Below, piece after piece: positions 34,103 through 41,438 of a stretch of 64,000 bases of DNA. A model generated the notes under the pieces. It worked only from the letters and a program-made list of their open reading frames with translations. It was not told the origin of the DNA and made no database searches. The number at the start of each line of letters is the position of its first letter. The first letter of the stretch is position 1. This stretch comes from Desulfobulbaceae bacterium (lineage in GTDB: Bacteria > Desulfobacterota > Desulfobulbia > Desulfobulbales > Desulfocapsaceae): positions 45,827 through 109,826 of the forward strand of contig JAABSV010000006.1 of assembly GCA_011390165.1 (NCBI GenBank). The letters are read 5' to 3'. The position numbers and the translations under genes were made by a program.

Positions 34103-35128
34103 CTACTCCTTCGGAATGAGGTGGGCCGGAATCTCCAGGCCAACCTCCCGGTAGTAGCGGAGGGCACCGGGGTGGAGCGGCATCGGCAGCCCGGCCAGGG
34201 CCTTGTCGATGCTCATGGCGGTGGTGGCTTTATGGATGGCGTTGAGGAAGGGGAGGTTCTCGTAGATGGTCTTGGTGATCAGGTAAACGGTTTCCTCGTC
34301 GATGTCGGCCCGCACCGAGAGGAAGTTCGGCTGGGCGATGGTGGTCACATCCTTCTCCAGGCCGGGATAGGCATTGGCCGGAATGTGGTAGGCGGTCCAC
34401 AGGTTGAGGCCGCCGTCGGCTTTCGCCACCTGTTCCTCGTCAAAGCCGAGCAGGGTGGCCTTGTCGCCCATGCTTGCCAGGACCCGGGTCACCGCCCCGG
34501 CCGGAACCCCGGCGGGGGTGCTCATGCCGGTGATCTGGCCGTTCTGCAGGGCGTCGGCGCTCGGTCCGTAGCCAATGTAGACCAGGTCGTAGTCCTTGTT
34601 GATATCCACCCCGAGATTGCCGAGGATCACCTCGTTGGAACCGATGGTGCCGGAGTTCTTCTGGCCCATGGACATCCTCTCCCCCTTCAGCTCGACCATG
34701 TCGGCGATGGTGCCGGTTTTCGCCTTATCGCTCAGGATGACGAAATGCTCGACGTTCTGCCAGAGCATGCTGATCGAACGGAGGCCGGTCTGCGGACCGT
34801 CGGCAGCCAGCTGCCCGCTGCCGTTCCAGGCCCAGTAGCCGTACAGCCCCTGAAGGATGGAAAATTGTACCTCATTGTCGCGCATCATCTTGATGTTTTC
34901 CCCGGAACCGGCGGAGCTGATGGCCGACATGCCGATCTTGTGGGAGTCTTGGAGTTTGACCTTGGTGAGGGTGGAGAGGGCGACGCCCACCGGGTAATAG
35001 GTGCCGCCGGTGGTGGCCGTGGCCAGCAGATAGTCCTTCTCTTCTGCCGCCTGCAGGGTGCCGGTGGAGAAGAGGCCTACGGCCAGGGCCGCTACCAGGG
35101 TCCGTTTCAGTTGTGCGGTCAGTTTCAT
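34103..35128 (-). CDS. TAXI-family TRAP substrate-binding protein
   Basis: This 341-residue exported protein has a signal peptide (LVAALAVGLFSTGTLQA), the family start LLATATTGGTYYPVG and the SSAGSGENI segment. It is clearly paralogous to the TAXI protein at 16535-17563; many blocks are shared, e.g. TIAQPNFL, the ADID(E/D)E helix and MPLHPGA/VPLHPGA near the C-terminus. The ATG at 35128 has AAAGGAG. It supplies the fused permease downstream. A -24/-12 element lies 170 bases upstream. Confidence 0.92.
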   Translation of the reverse strand: MKLTAQLKRTLVAALAVGLFSTGTLQAAEEKDYLLATATTGGTYYPVGVALSTLTKVKLQDSHKIGMSAISSAGSGENIKMMRDNEVQFSILQGLYGYWAWNGSGQLAADGPQTGLRSISMLWQNVEHFVILSDKAKTGTIADMVELKGERMSMGQKNSGTIGSNEVILGNLGVDINKDYDLVYIGYGPSADALQNGQITGMSTPAGVPAGAVTRVLASMGDKATLLGFDEEQVAKADGGLNLWTAYHIPANAYPGLEKDVTTIAQPNFLSVRADIDEETVYLITKTIYENLPFLNAIHKATTAMSIDKALAGLPMPLHPGALRYYREVGLEIPAHLIPKE

Positions 35129-35298
35129 TGTTGGCTCCTTTTTGTGCATGCTGAAGTGGATGTTGGACGGTTAAGCAACCGGGATCGGCTGCGGCCGGGA
35201 CCGCCCCCCCCCCGGCTGGCTGAAAAAAAACGGCAGGGTGGGCTCCAGCCTGGCTACTTTGCGCAGGGCCCGGGAGTTGGCTCGGTCGACAAGATTAA

Positions 35299-35313
35299 GC
35301 AAAAAGTGGGCCA
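35299..35313 (-). promoter_or_regulatory. Sigma-54 promoter of the TAXI TRAP operon
   Basis: Minus-strand TGGCCC-N5-TTGC, nine of ten consensus positions, GG-N10-GC spacing exact. It lies about 170 bases upstream of the TAXI start. The DctB/DctD-like pair at 17.6-20.7 kb is a plausible controller. Confidence 0.6.
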
Positions 35314-35748
35314 GCACGTCCTGACCGCTGCCGTCATCTCTGCTCTTACCGGTAAAGCGCCAGCGACAGCGCGGGGGAAAAAATCGGCCGGCTGCGGCTG
35401 CCCGGCCTGGAGGCTGTCGGCTGGGAGTGGGCTTCGGCAAAATATTGCCGATCGACGGCCGATGGTCGGCAAAAATGTACCACTGTCAGGCGGTACCCGT
35501 TCACCAGCAGCCCATTTACCCCCGGTCAGACCACCACATGGAGCTGACGCATAAAGCCAACTTCCGCTCGGCGGCCTGCCCGAACGAACCTGGATCCCTG
35601 GCTGAACGGGTACCGCTCCGGGTTCTGCAGCCTTTTGCGGCATACCGTTGACGATTACCTCAGGCGGGCAGGCAATGGACGCTATTCCACCACCACGAAG
35701 CGGTGGGGGGGACGGGTGAAAAAACGTTGGCTGGCAGATGGCACCGTC

Positions 35749-35776
35749 TTGACAGGCGATGGGAAAAAATTATTAT
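35749..35776 (+). promoter_or_regulatory. Sigma-70 promoter for the small wHTH gene
   Basis: TTGACA (35749-35754), a 16-base spacer, then TATTAT (35771-35776). It predicts a leader of about 160 bases before the ATG at 35944. Confidence 0.55.
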
Positions 35777-35831
35777 CAAGAACTGTTATTGTTCAAGCTG
35801 TGGTGGGCTGGCGGGTGGGCTGGCGGAAATC

Positions 35832-35877
35832 CTGCGGCAGGAGACGCTTCCGCAAGAGGAAAAGAGCCTTGCCGCAG
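35832..35877 (+). other. Structured mRNA leader hairpin
   Basis: CTGCGGCA (35832-35839) pairs with TGCCGCAG (35870-35877) as an 8-base stem. The 30-base interior includes a possible second stem CTTCC/GGAAG-like. It lies in the transcribed leader of the Cys-rich wHTH gene. No known riboswitch class is recognised. Confidence 0.4.
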
Positions 35878-35943
35878 CCCTGGTACCCAACGGCGGGTGA
35901 TGAAAAAAACTTGCAAAACAATCAGCAAAAATGGAGACTCAAA

Positions 35944-36195
35944 ATGAGCGGATGTGGTTGTGGCTGCGCCTGCAGCAGTACGGTGACGAGTGGTGAAGCT
36001 CCCGAGAAAAAGATTCTTGCCGCCCTGGCCAAGGCCGACAAGCCTTGTGGGAGCAAGGATATTGTCGAGGCGACCGGGCTGGAGAAAGAGGTGATCAGTG
36101 CCGAGATCGGCAAGCTGAAAAAACAGGGCTTGGTCGACAGCCCGGTCCGCTGCAAATATGGGATCACCGCCGACGGCCGGGCCTCCATCAACTAA
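35944..36195 (+). CDS. Small winged-helix-like protein with Cys-rich N-terminus
   Basis: The 83-residue protein starts with a metal-binding-looking MSGCGCGCACSS. A compact helix-turn-helix/winged-helix pattern follows (ILAALAKADKPCGSKDIVEATGLEKEVI, then a basic wing). It resembles small putative transcription factors seen in anaerobes whose cysteines could sense metal or redox. The start is supported by GGAG eight bases upstream. It has its own promoter and a structured leader. Target genes are unknown; the nitroreductase gene 78 bases downstream may be co-transcribed. Confidence 0.7.
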   Translation: MSGCGCGCACSSTVTSGEAPEKKILAALAKADKPCGSKDIVEATGLEKEVISAEIGKLKKQGLVDSPVRCKYGITADGRASIN

Positions 36196-36273
36196 ATCGG
36201 TCCTTCAGGCCGGATGAGGGGGGGCGGTACACAGTGCCGCTGCCGCCGGTTTTTTACCTCAAATGGTGAGCCT

Positions 36274-36873
36274 ATGCAGGAAATTATAGCCAAAACGAGA
36301 ACATTTCGCCGTTTTGTCGAGAAGGAACCGATCAGTACGGCTATCCTTCACGAACTTATCGACCTGGCCAGGCTGGCCGGGTCGGCGAGGAATGGTCAGC
36401 CGTGGCAGTATCTGCTGGCCAACACCCCGGAGATGTGCGCCAGGATTTTTCCCCACCTGGGCTGGGCCGGCTACCTCACCGACTGGAAGGGGCCGGTGGA
36501 GGGAGAGCGGCCGAGCTCCTACATACTCTGCCTGCTGAACCGGAACTGGCTGCGCGGTAGTGAAGGAGAGGCGCAGTTTGACCTCGGCATCGCCAGCCAG
36601 AATATTCTTTTGGGGGCGATGAGCAAACGGATCGGCGGTTGCCGGATAGCCTCCTTCAACCCGAAGCTGGCCGAACTCTTCGTCCTCCCCGACCATCTTC
36701 AGCTCTCATTGGTGATTGCCCTTGGCAAACCCCGGGAGACGGTGATTATCGAAGATTGCCGGGATGACGGCGATATTCGCTACTGGCGGGACGAACATGG
36801 CGGCCACCATGTGCCGAAACGGACCCTGAAGAGCTGTCTGGTGCCGCTGCAGTTGCGGCCGGCGGCCGGGTAA
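36274..36873 (+). CDS. Nitroreductase-family flavoprotein
   Basis: This 199-residue FMN-dependent protein has the family's N-terminal RTFRRFVEKEPI and SARNGQPWQYLLA (FMN ribityl site), QFDLGIASQNILLGA in the middle and VIALGKPRETV near the end. Members reduce nitro groups, quinones or flavins with NAD(P)H. The ATG at 36274 is chosen because the fold begins at once; the upstream frame to 36214 is unsupported. It is intact and of usual length, with the substrate unknown. Confidence 0.88.
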   Translation: MQEIIAKTRTFRRFVEKEPISTAILHELIDLARLAGSARNGQPWQYLLANTPEMCARIFPHLGWAGYLTDWKGPVEGERPSSYILCLLNRNWLRGSEGEAQFDLGIASQNILLGAMSKRIGGCRIASFNPKLAELFVLPDHLQLSLVIALGKPRETVIIEDCRDDGDIRYWRDEHGGHHVPKRTLKSCLVPLQLRPAAG

Positions 36874-36942
36874 GGGCTTACGGGTCAACGGTGGTGTGGG
36901 CGGAAGAAAAAGGCGCAACGCCAACCCAAGGAGAGAAATCGC

Positions 36943-37323
36943 ATGTCCGAAGAGAAATCGTATGATGAGCGGATCGCAGCCCTGCGGCAAGAGGTACTCA
37001 CTCTTGACGATGAAAGCAGCAGCAAGGTGATCGAAGAGACCGCCGTCAGGTTGCGCGGGCTCAACTTCACCGCACCATTGGTCACCCCTGTAGACCGCTT
37101 CCTTCGTCTGCGCAGGGAGGGGGTACTGGCCGAAATCGACCGCATCATGGCGATGTCCGAGGCCGAAGCCTGTGCCCTGGCCCCGGACAACAGCAGCAAG
37201 TGTGAGGACCTGCGGGTGCAGTACATCACGGTGCTCATCTTCTACTACCGAAAACTTCTCGCCTTGCGCCAGGGCAGCTCGGAGGAGTGGGACGAGATCG
37301 ACGAACTCTACGTCCACGATTGA
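36943..37323 (+). CDS. Hypothetical protein, helical and acidic
   Basis: I do not recognise this 126-residue protein. It starts at an ATG with AAGGAG upstream, is rich in charged residues, has no signal peptide and no transmembrane helix, and appears mostly alpha-helical. The C-terminus is acidic (EEWDEIDELYVHD). It stands alone between the nitroreductase and the convergent CBS-domain gene. Codon usage matches its neighbours, so it is likely real. Confidence 0.7.
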   Translation: MSEEKSYDERIAALRQEVLTLDDESSSKVIEETAVRLRGLNFTAPLVTPVDRFLRLRREGVLAEIDRIMAMSEAEACALAPDNSSKCEDLRVQYITVLIFYYRKLLALRQGSSEEWDEIDELYVHD

Positions 37324-37327
37324 GCTG

Positions 37328-38005
37328 TCATTCTTCGTCCCGCTGCGCCGCTCCCTGCTCCGCCGCCGGGACGATTCTGGTGATGGTGCAGCCACTCCGC
37401 CACAGTGCGTCGAGTACCTCTTCCAACTCCTCCCCTTCAAAACGAATGGTGAGCAGGCGGTTCTCGCTGCTGTAGTCGTTACAGAGGGTCAGTGCCCGGA
37501 TAGCCATATCGTGGCGGCGAAAGATGTCGATGGCCTGGTAGATCGCCTCCGAGCGTTGTCCGATGACCAACTCCACCCGGGTTCCCCGGTCGTTGCCGCC
37601 AAGCACCTCGGCGAAGGCCCGGAGGATATCCGATTCGGTGATGATTCCCGCCAGTCGGCCCTCTTCGACAACCGGTACCCCGCCGATCTTGTGCCGGCGC
37701 ATCACCGCCGCCACCGTTTCCAGCGGGGTCGATGGTTCGGTGGTGATCGGGGCGGCAGTCATGAAGGCCTCGACCTTCGCCTGACTGGCGTAGGCGCGGG
37801 CGGCATGGTCGAATGATGCATCAAGCACCGACGGCAGGGCGCTTTGCATATCTTCGCGGCTGAGAATGCCCACCAGCATACCCTCCCCGTCAACGACGGG
37901 GAGGCGGCGGCACCGGTGTTCGCGGAGCAATCGGTCGGCATCGGCAATGGTCTCATCGGCGCGGATGGTGATGGGCCGGGGCTGCATCCACAGTTTGACA
38001 AACAT
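37328..38005 (-). CDS. CBS-domain pair protein with C-terminal ACT-like domain (AcuB-like)
   Basis: This 225-residue cytoplasmic protein has two CBS motifs (about residues 5-60, with RLPVVDGEGMLVGILSRED, and 85-135, with GGVPVVEEGRLAGIITESDI). An ACT-like tail follows (RGTRVELVIGQRSEAIYQAIDIF). Adenine-nucleotide sensing is expected. The start at 38005 has GAAGGAG; the frame to 38290 extends antisense into the fapA gene and is rejected. It ends a short minus-strand run with the FapA gene 13 bases upstream. Confidence 0.85.
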   Translation of the reverse strand: MFVKLWMQPRPITIRADETIADADRLLREHRCRRLPVVDGEGMLVGILSREDMQSALPSVLDASFDHAARAYASQAKVEAFMTAAPITTEPSTPLETVAAVMRRHKIGGVPVVEEGRLAGIITESDILRAFAEVLGGNDRGTRVELVIGQRSEAIYQAIDIFRRHDMAIRALTLCNDYSSENRLLTIRFEGEELEEVLDALWRSGCTITRIVPAAEQGAAQRDEE

Positions 38006-38018
38006 CAACGACTCTCCT

Positions 38019-39665
38019 TCAGGGCAGGGGGTGGTTGAGGATACGGCGTCCTTCGCGATCGAGGCTGAAGCGTACGCCGGAAAGGTCTTCGTCGAGGAGA
38101 CGGCTGAGGTTGCCGATGCGCAGTTCGGTACCGGCAAAGACCGTTCCCTGGATGGCAATCGAGGCGCTGACGGTCGTCCCGCCGGGTTCACCGCGGGAAA
38201 AGAGTGCCGAGCCGGGAAGGAGGTTGAGGCGGTCCAGATCGGTGGAGAGCTGCTCCAGTTCCGCCATTTCCTGCTGGTAGCGCGGTTCATTGGTTATCTT
38301 CCGGCCGTGCCGGATCCGTTTGGCGGTGAGCCGTTCGGCAAGCTCGGCAACCTGCCGTTGCAGCCGCTGGTGCCGGCCGTAGCGCTTGCGATCGACCCCG
38401 GCGGCTATGATGGCAGTGCTGGCTTTGGCGGTGCCCACATGGCCGCCGACAAAGTTGCCGGCACAGCAGCAGATGCCGCCGACCAGCCGGCTGGTCGGGC
38501 CGAGGGTGATGGCACAGGCGGCGTAAACCGACCCGTAGTATACCCCCTTGCGGATGACCGCTGACCCGCCGGTGAGCAGCTCCGCCCGTTCGAGGAACTC
38601 GACATCGGCATCCCCCTGACAGTTGAGGTGGGTCTTTTTGCCGAGCAGCCCCCCCTTCACCCGGGCATTGCCGCCGGTGATCACTGTCGCCCCCTGGATG
38701 GTACCGTCGACCTGCAGATTGCCGCCACTGCGGACGGTGAAGCCGGGCAGGACACTGCCGCGGATGAGCAGGGCATCTCTGGATTCGATGTTGCCCACTG
38801 TGAAGTCGATATCGCCGGCGATGGTCAGGATGGCGCTGACCGTGAGTTCGCAGTCGTTGACCACAGTGAGCACTCCGCTCCGGGCGGCGGTGATCCTGCC
38901 GCTCTCCGGGTCGAAATCGATATCACCGGCCAGTTTGAGAGCGATATCCTCGCCACTCTTCTGGCTGATCGCCCGGCCGAATATGTCCATACCCGGGGTG
39001 CCGGCGGTTGCCGCCACCCTGGTGGCGATCAGTTCGCCCTGATCGACACCGATGAAGATGTTTCGCTCGTGGAAATCGATGCTGCCGTCACGCAGTAACC
39101 GGCCGGGAAGGGGGGCAACCTCTAACTCGAAGCGCAGATGGGCGTTGCGGCCGGCCATTGGCAGGATCCCACGGGCGATGGGCTGGGCGGTCAGCGGTTG
39201 CCGTCGCGCCGCCACCGTTGCCAGGACTTCGGTGAGAACGGTCTGGTCGAGGCCGTAACGGACCCCCTCGGCGGCAATGAGGTGGTTCAGCTCTTCCAGG
39301 GAGAGGGGGGGGTGGTTGCCGCACGGCGGGTAGAGGTTGAGGCAGGCGAGCATGCCCTGGCGGTCGATTTCCAGCAGGGGGAGAATCTCCACCGCAACCG
39401 TCCAGACCCCCTTCTTCTGGTGTGCCGTAGCAAAGGGGTAACCGGTTGTCTCGGCGACAAGGGCGCTGCCATCGGCGAGCAGTCGGCAGTGGCTGCCGGC
39501 GGTGAGCATGGTGGTTGCACCACCTTCGCCGGTGGCGCTGACCAGGGTTTCTCCCTCACTGACCAGCTCCGGAACCGTTGCTGCCCCGGCATCTTCCCCA
39601 GGCGGGTCATCCCAGGCAAAATGGAAGGTAAAGGGTTTCGGCATGGTTTCGCGGGTTCCGATCAT
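38019..39665 (-). CDS. FapA-family (DUF342) polymer-like protein
   Basis: This protein of about 548 residues matches the DUF342/FapA family. After a variable N-terminal region come the diagnostic DFHERNIFIGVDQGELIATRV-like block (visible core FIGVDQGELIA) and GTPGMDIFGRAI. A repetitive right-handed beta-helix with regularly spaced hydrophobic turns (IAGDIDF, LLIRGSVLPGFTV, LQVDGTI) follows, then a coiled coil near residues 420-480. Some members are linked to flagella or cell-surface organisation; the role here is unknown. The start is uncertain between 39665 and 39644; neither has a strong ribosome site. Confidence 0.82.
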   Translation of the reverse strand: MIGTRETMPKPFTFHFAWDDPPGEDAGAATVPELVSEGETLVSATGEGGATTMLTAGSHCRLLADGSALVAETTGYPFATAHQKKGVWTVAVEILPLLEIDRQGMLACLNLYPPCGNHPPLSLEELNHLIAAEGVRYGLDQTVLTEVLATVAARRQPLTAQPIARGILPMAGRNAHLRFELEVAPLPGRLLRDGSIDFHERNIFIGVDQGELIATRVAATAGTPGMDIFGRAISQKSGEDIALKLAGDIDFDPESGRITAARSGVLTVVNDCELTVSAILTIAGDIDFTVGNIESRDALLIRGSVLPGFTVRSGGNLQVDGTIQGATVITGGNARVKGGLLGKKTHLNCQGDADVEFLERAELLTGGSAVIRKGVYYGSVYAACAITLGPTSRLVGGICCCAGNFVGGHVGTAKASTAIIAAGVDRKRYGRHQRLQRQVAELAERLTAKRIRHGRKITNEPRYQQEMAELEQLSTDLDRLNLLPGSALFSRGEPGGTTVSASIAIQGTVFAGTELRIGNLSRLLDEDLSGVRFSLDREGRRILNHPLP

Positions 39666-39854
39666 TTTTACAGCATGCAAGCCTGTACTTACCCCAACCG
39701 CCCGCTGTTCGTCAACGGCGATCGGCTCTTGCCGCAACCGGCTGGACCAGAGGGAGAAAATGTCTTACAGGTGTCAAGCAACAGTTGGCCGCATCCCAGA
39801 CGCGCGCCGGTTGTGACGACCACCGACTTCCTTCCTGCCTGTCCGGCGGCTGCC

Positions 39855-39860
39855 TATAAT
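39855..39860 (+). promoter_or_regulatory. Candidate sigma-70 -10 box
   Basis: A perfect TATAAT lies 54 bases before the 27-residue Cys/Lys-rich ORF. The -35 region is weak (TTCCTG with 17-base spacing). Confidence 0.45.
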
Positions 39861-39913
39861 ACTTCTACCAGGACGGCCGAGGTGATGGCGACAACTCTTT
39901 TGAAGGAGCAACC

Positions 39914-39997
39914 ATGGCTAAAAAGAAAAAGGACAAATGTTGTGGCAAGGGGAAAAATAATCCCGACAAACGCTGTGGAAAATGCCCTAAGGCTTGA
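39914..39997 (+). CDS. Very small Lys/Cys-rich protein (27 residues)
   Basis: A 27-codon frame with an excellent AAGGAG six bases before its ATG. It starts MAKKKKDKCCGKGKN and ends CGKCPKA. It has four cysteines in CC and C-x2-C arrangement and many lysines, suggesting metal or nucleic-acid binding. Its own -10 box and ribosome site favour a genuine gene despite the size. Function unknown. An inverted repeat (40003-40013 with 40039-40049) follows its stop. Confidence 0.6.
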   Translation: MAKKKKDKCCGKGKNNPDKRCGKCPKA

Positions 39998-40002
39998 ACA
40001 GA

Positions 40003-40049
40003 AGTGGGCCGGCCCGATAAACCCTGTCGTTTTTCCCAGCCGGCCCACT
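40003..40049 (+). other. Inverted repeat after the small Cys/Lys-rich gene
   Basis: AGTGGGCCGGC (40003-40013) is complementary to 40039-40049, an 11-base stem with a 25-base loop containing T5. It could act as a terminator-like element, but no T-run follows the stem. Confidence 0.35.
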
Positions 40050-40171
40050 ATTCCATGGCAACATTTTTGCGCTTGCGATAATAACAGAGCGGTACCAACT
40101 GAGCCTATCGTGGTCGGCCCTCATGGCCGGTCGCCACGGAAAACGAGAAGCAGCAGCCAGCGGGGGAGTCC

Positions 40172-41404
40172 ATGGAACAACCTTTTACCGTTCGTTTTGC
40201 CGAACGGATGAACCAGTTGCCGCCCTATCTGTTCGGCATGATCAACAAGATGAAGATGGAGAAGCGCTGGCGGGGCGACGATGTCATCGACCTCGGTATG
40301 GGCAACCCCACCGATCCCACGCCGGGGGCGGTCACCGAAAAGCTCTGTGAGGTGGCCAGCGACCCGAAGATCCATCGCTATCCGGTCGCCGGGGGGATGA
40401 AGAACCTGAAGCGGGAAATCGCCCTCTACTACGACCGCCAGTACCGGGTTAGCCTCACCGGTGAGGAGGATGTGATCTGCACCATCGGCTCGAAGGAGGG
40501 GATATCGCACCTCTGTCTGGCCTTGCTAGGTCCCGGCGACACGGTGCTCACCCCGGCCCCGGCCTTTCCGATCCATGTCTACGCGGCGGTGATTGCCGGT
40601 GCCAATGTGCTGCGCATCCCGCTCGGCAGCGAAGAGACCTTTCTCGCCCAGATCGACGGGATGTGCCGCTCGCTCTATCCCCCCCCGAAACTGCTGATGC
40701 TCAATTTCCCCCACAACCCCACCGGAACCCTGGCCTCAAGGGAGTTCTTCGCCGAAGTGGTCAGGCTGGCCCGCCGCTACCGGTTCATGGTGATCAACGA
40801 TTTCGCCTACTCCCGGATCACCTATGACGGCTACGTTGCCCCCAGTTTTCTCGAGGCCCCCGGGGCGACCGAGGTGGGGGTGGAGTTCTGTTCGTTCTCG
40901 AAATCCTACAACATGGCCGGCTGGCGCCTCGGCTACTGTGTCGGCAATACGGCGATGATCGGTGGCCTGGCCAAAATCAAGGGTTACTACGACTACGGGA
41001 TTTTTTCCGCCATCCAGGTGGCGGGAATTGTTGCCATGCGTGACTGTGACGACACCATCGGTGAACAGGTGGAGGTATACCAGCGTCGCCGTGACCTTCT
41101 CTGTGACGGTTTGCGGAAAATGGGCTGGGAGGTGGAGACCCCGAAGGCCGGGATGTTTCTCTGGGTGAAGATCCCCGAGCCTTACAACCGCATGGGCTCG
41201 GTACGTTTTGCCGTCGAGATGATGAACCGGGCCAATGTGGCCCTGGCGCCGGGGGCCGGCTTCGGCATCGAGGGGGATGGCTATCTGCGCCTGGCCCTCG
41301 TTGAAAACGAAAACCGGACCAGCCAGGCCCTCAAGCAAATGCGCCGGGCCCTCAAGGAGATCGATGCCGAAGTGGCCACCGGCACCCTCGAGCTTACCCC
41401 CTGA
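40172..41404 (+). CDS. Class I/II PLP aminotransferase (AlaC-like)
   Basis: This 410-residue PLP enzyme has DLGMGNPTDPTP near the N-terminus, HRYPVAGGMKNL, the NFPHNPTGT loop and the lysine Schiff-base motif SFSKSYNMAGWR near 250. Closest in pattern are glutamate-pyruvate (AlaC) and LL-diaminopimelate-type aminotransferases. The ATG follows GGGGGAG. It stands alone and is convergent with the hybrid kinase gene. The exact donor/acceptor pair is not fixed. Confidence 0.9.
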   Translation: MEQPFTVRFAERMNQLPPYLFGMINKMKMEKRWRGDDVIDLGMGNPTDPTPGAVTEKLCEVASDPKIHRYPVAGGMKNLKREIALYYDRQYRVSLTGEEDVICTIGSKEGISHLCLALLGPGDTVLTPAPAFPIHVYAAVIAGANVLRIPLGSEETFLAQIDGMCRSLYPPPKLLMLNFPHNPTGTLASREFFAEVVRLARRYRFMVINDFAYSRITYDGYVAPSFLEAPGATEVGVEFCSFSKSYNMAGWRLGYCVGNTAMIGGLAKIKGYYDYGIFSAIQVAGIVAMRDCDDTIGEQVEVYQRRRDLLCDGLRKMGWEVETPKAGMFLWVKIPEPYNRMGSVRFAVEMMNRANVALAPGAGFGIEGDGYLRLALVENENRTSQALKQMRRALKEIDAEVATGTLELTP

Positions 41405-41438
41405 ACCCAGAATCGTAGCCTGGGAACTGCTCCCACCT

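Larger units (their letters stand above)
35129..35943. other. Long intergenic region between TAXI and wHTH genes
   Basis: This 815-base divergent region holds no protein-coding frame I can defend; the open frames lack ribosome binding sites and family features. It contains the -24/-12 element at 35299-35313, a sigma-70 promoter at 35749-35776 and a structured leader (35832-35877) for the gene at 35944. The rest, about 35320-35740, shows nothing recognisable. Confidence 0.55.

Noticed and set aside
32032..34119. Plus-strand 695-codon frame opposite the fused TRAP permease
   Set aside because: It mirrors the GC-rich codons of the permease, encodes low-complexity Gly/Asp/Gln-rich sequence, and has no family features or ribosome site.
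35320..35740. Several small ORFs in the TAXI-wHTH gap
   Set aside because: No ribosome sites, no recognisable family and mutually overlapping frames.
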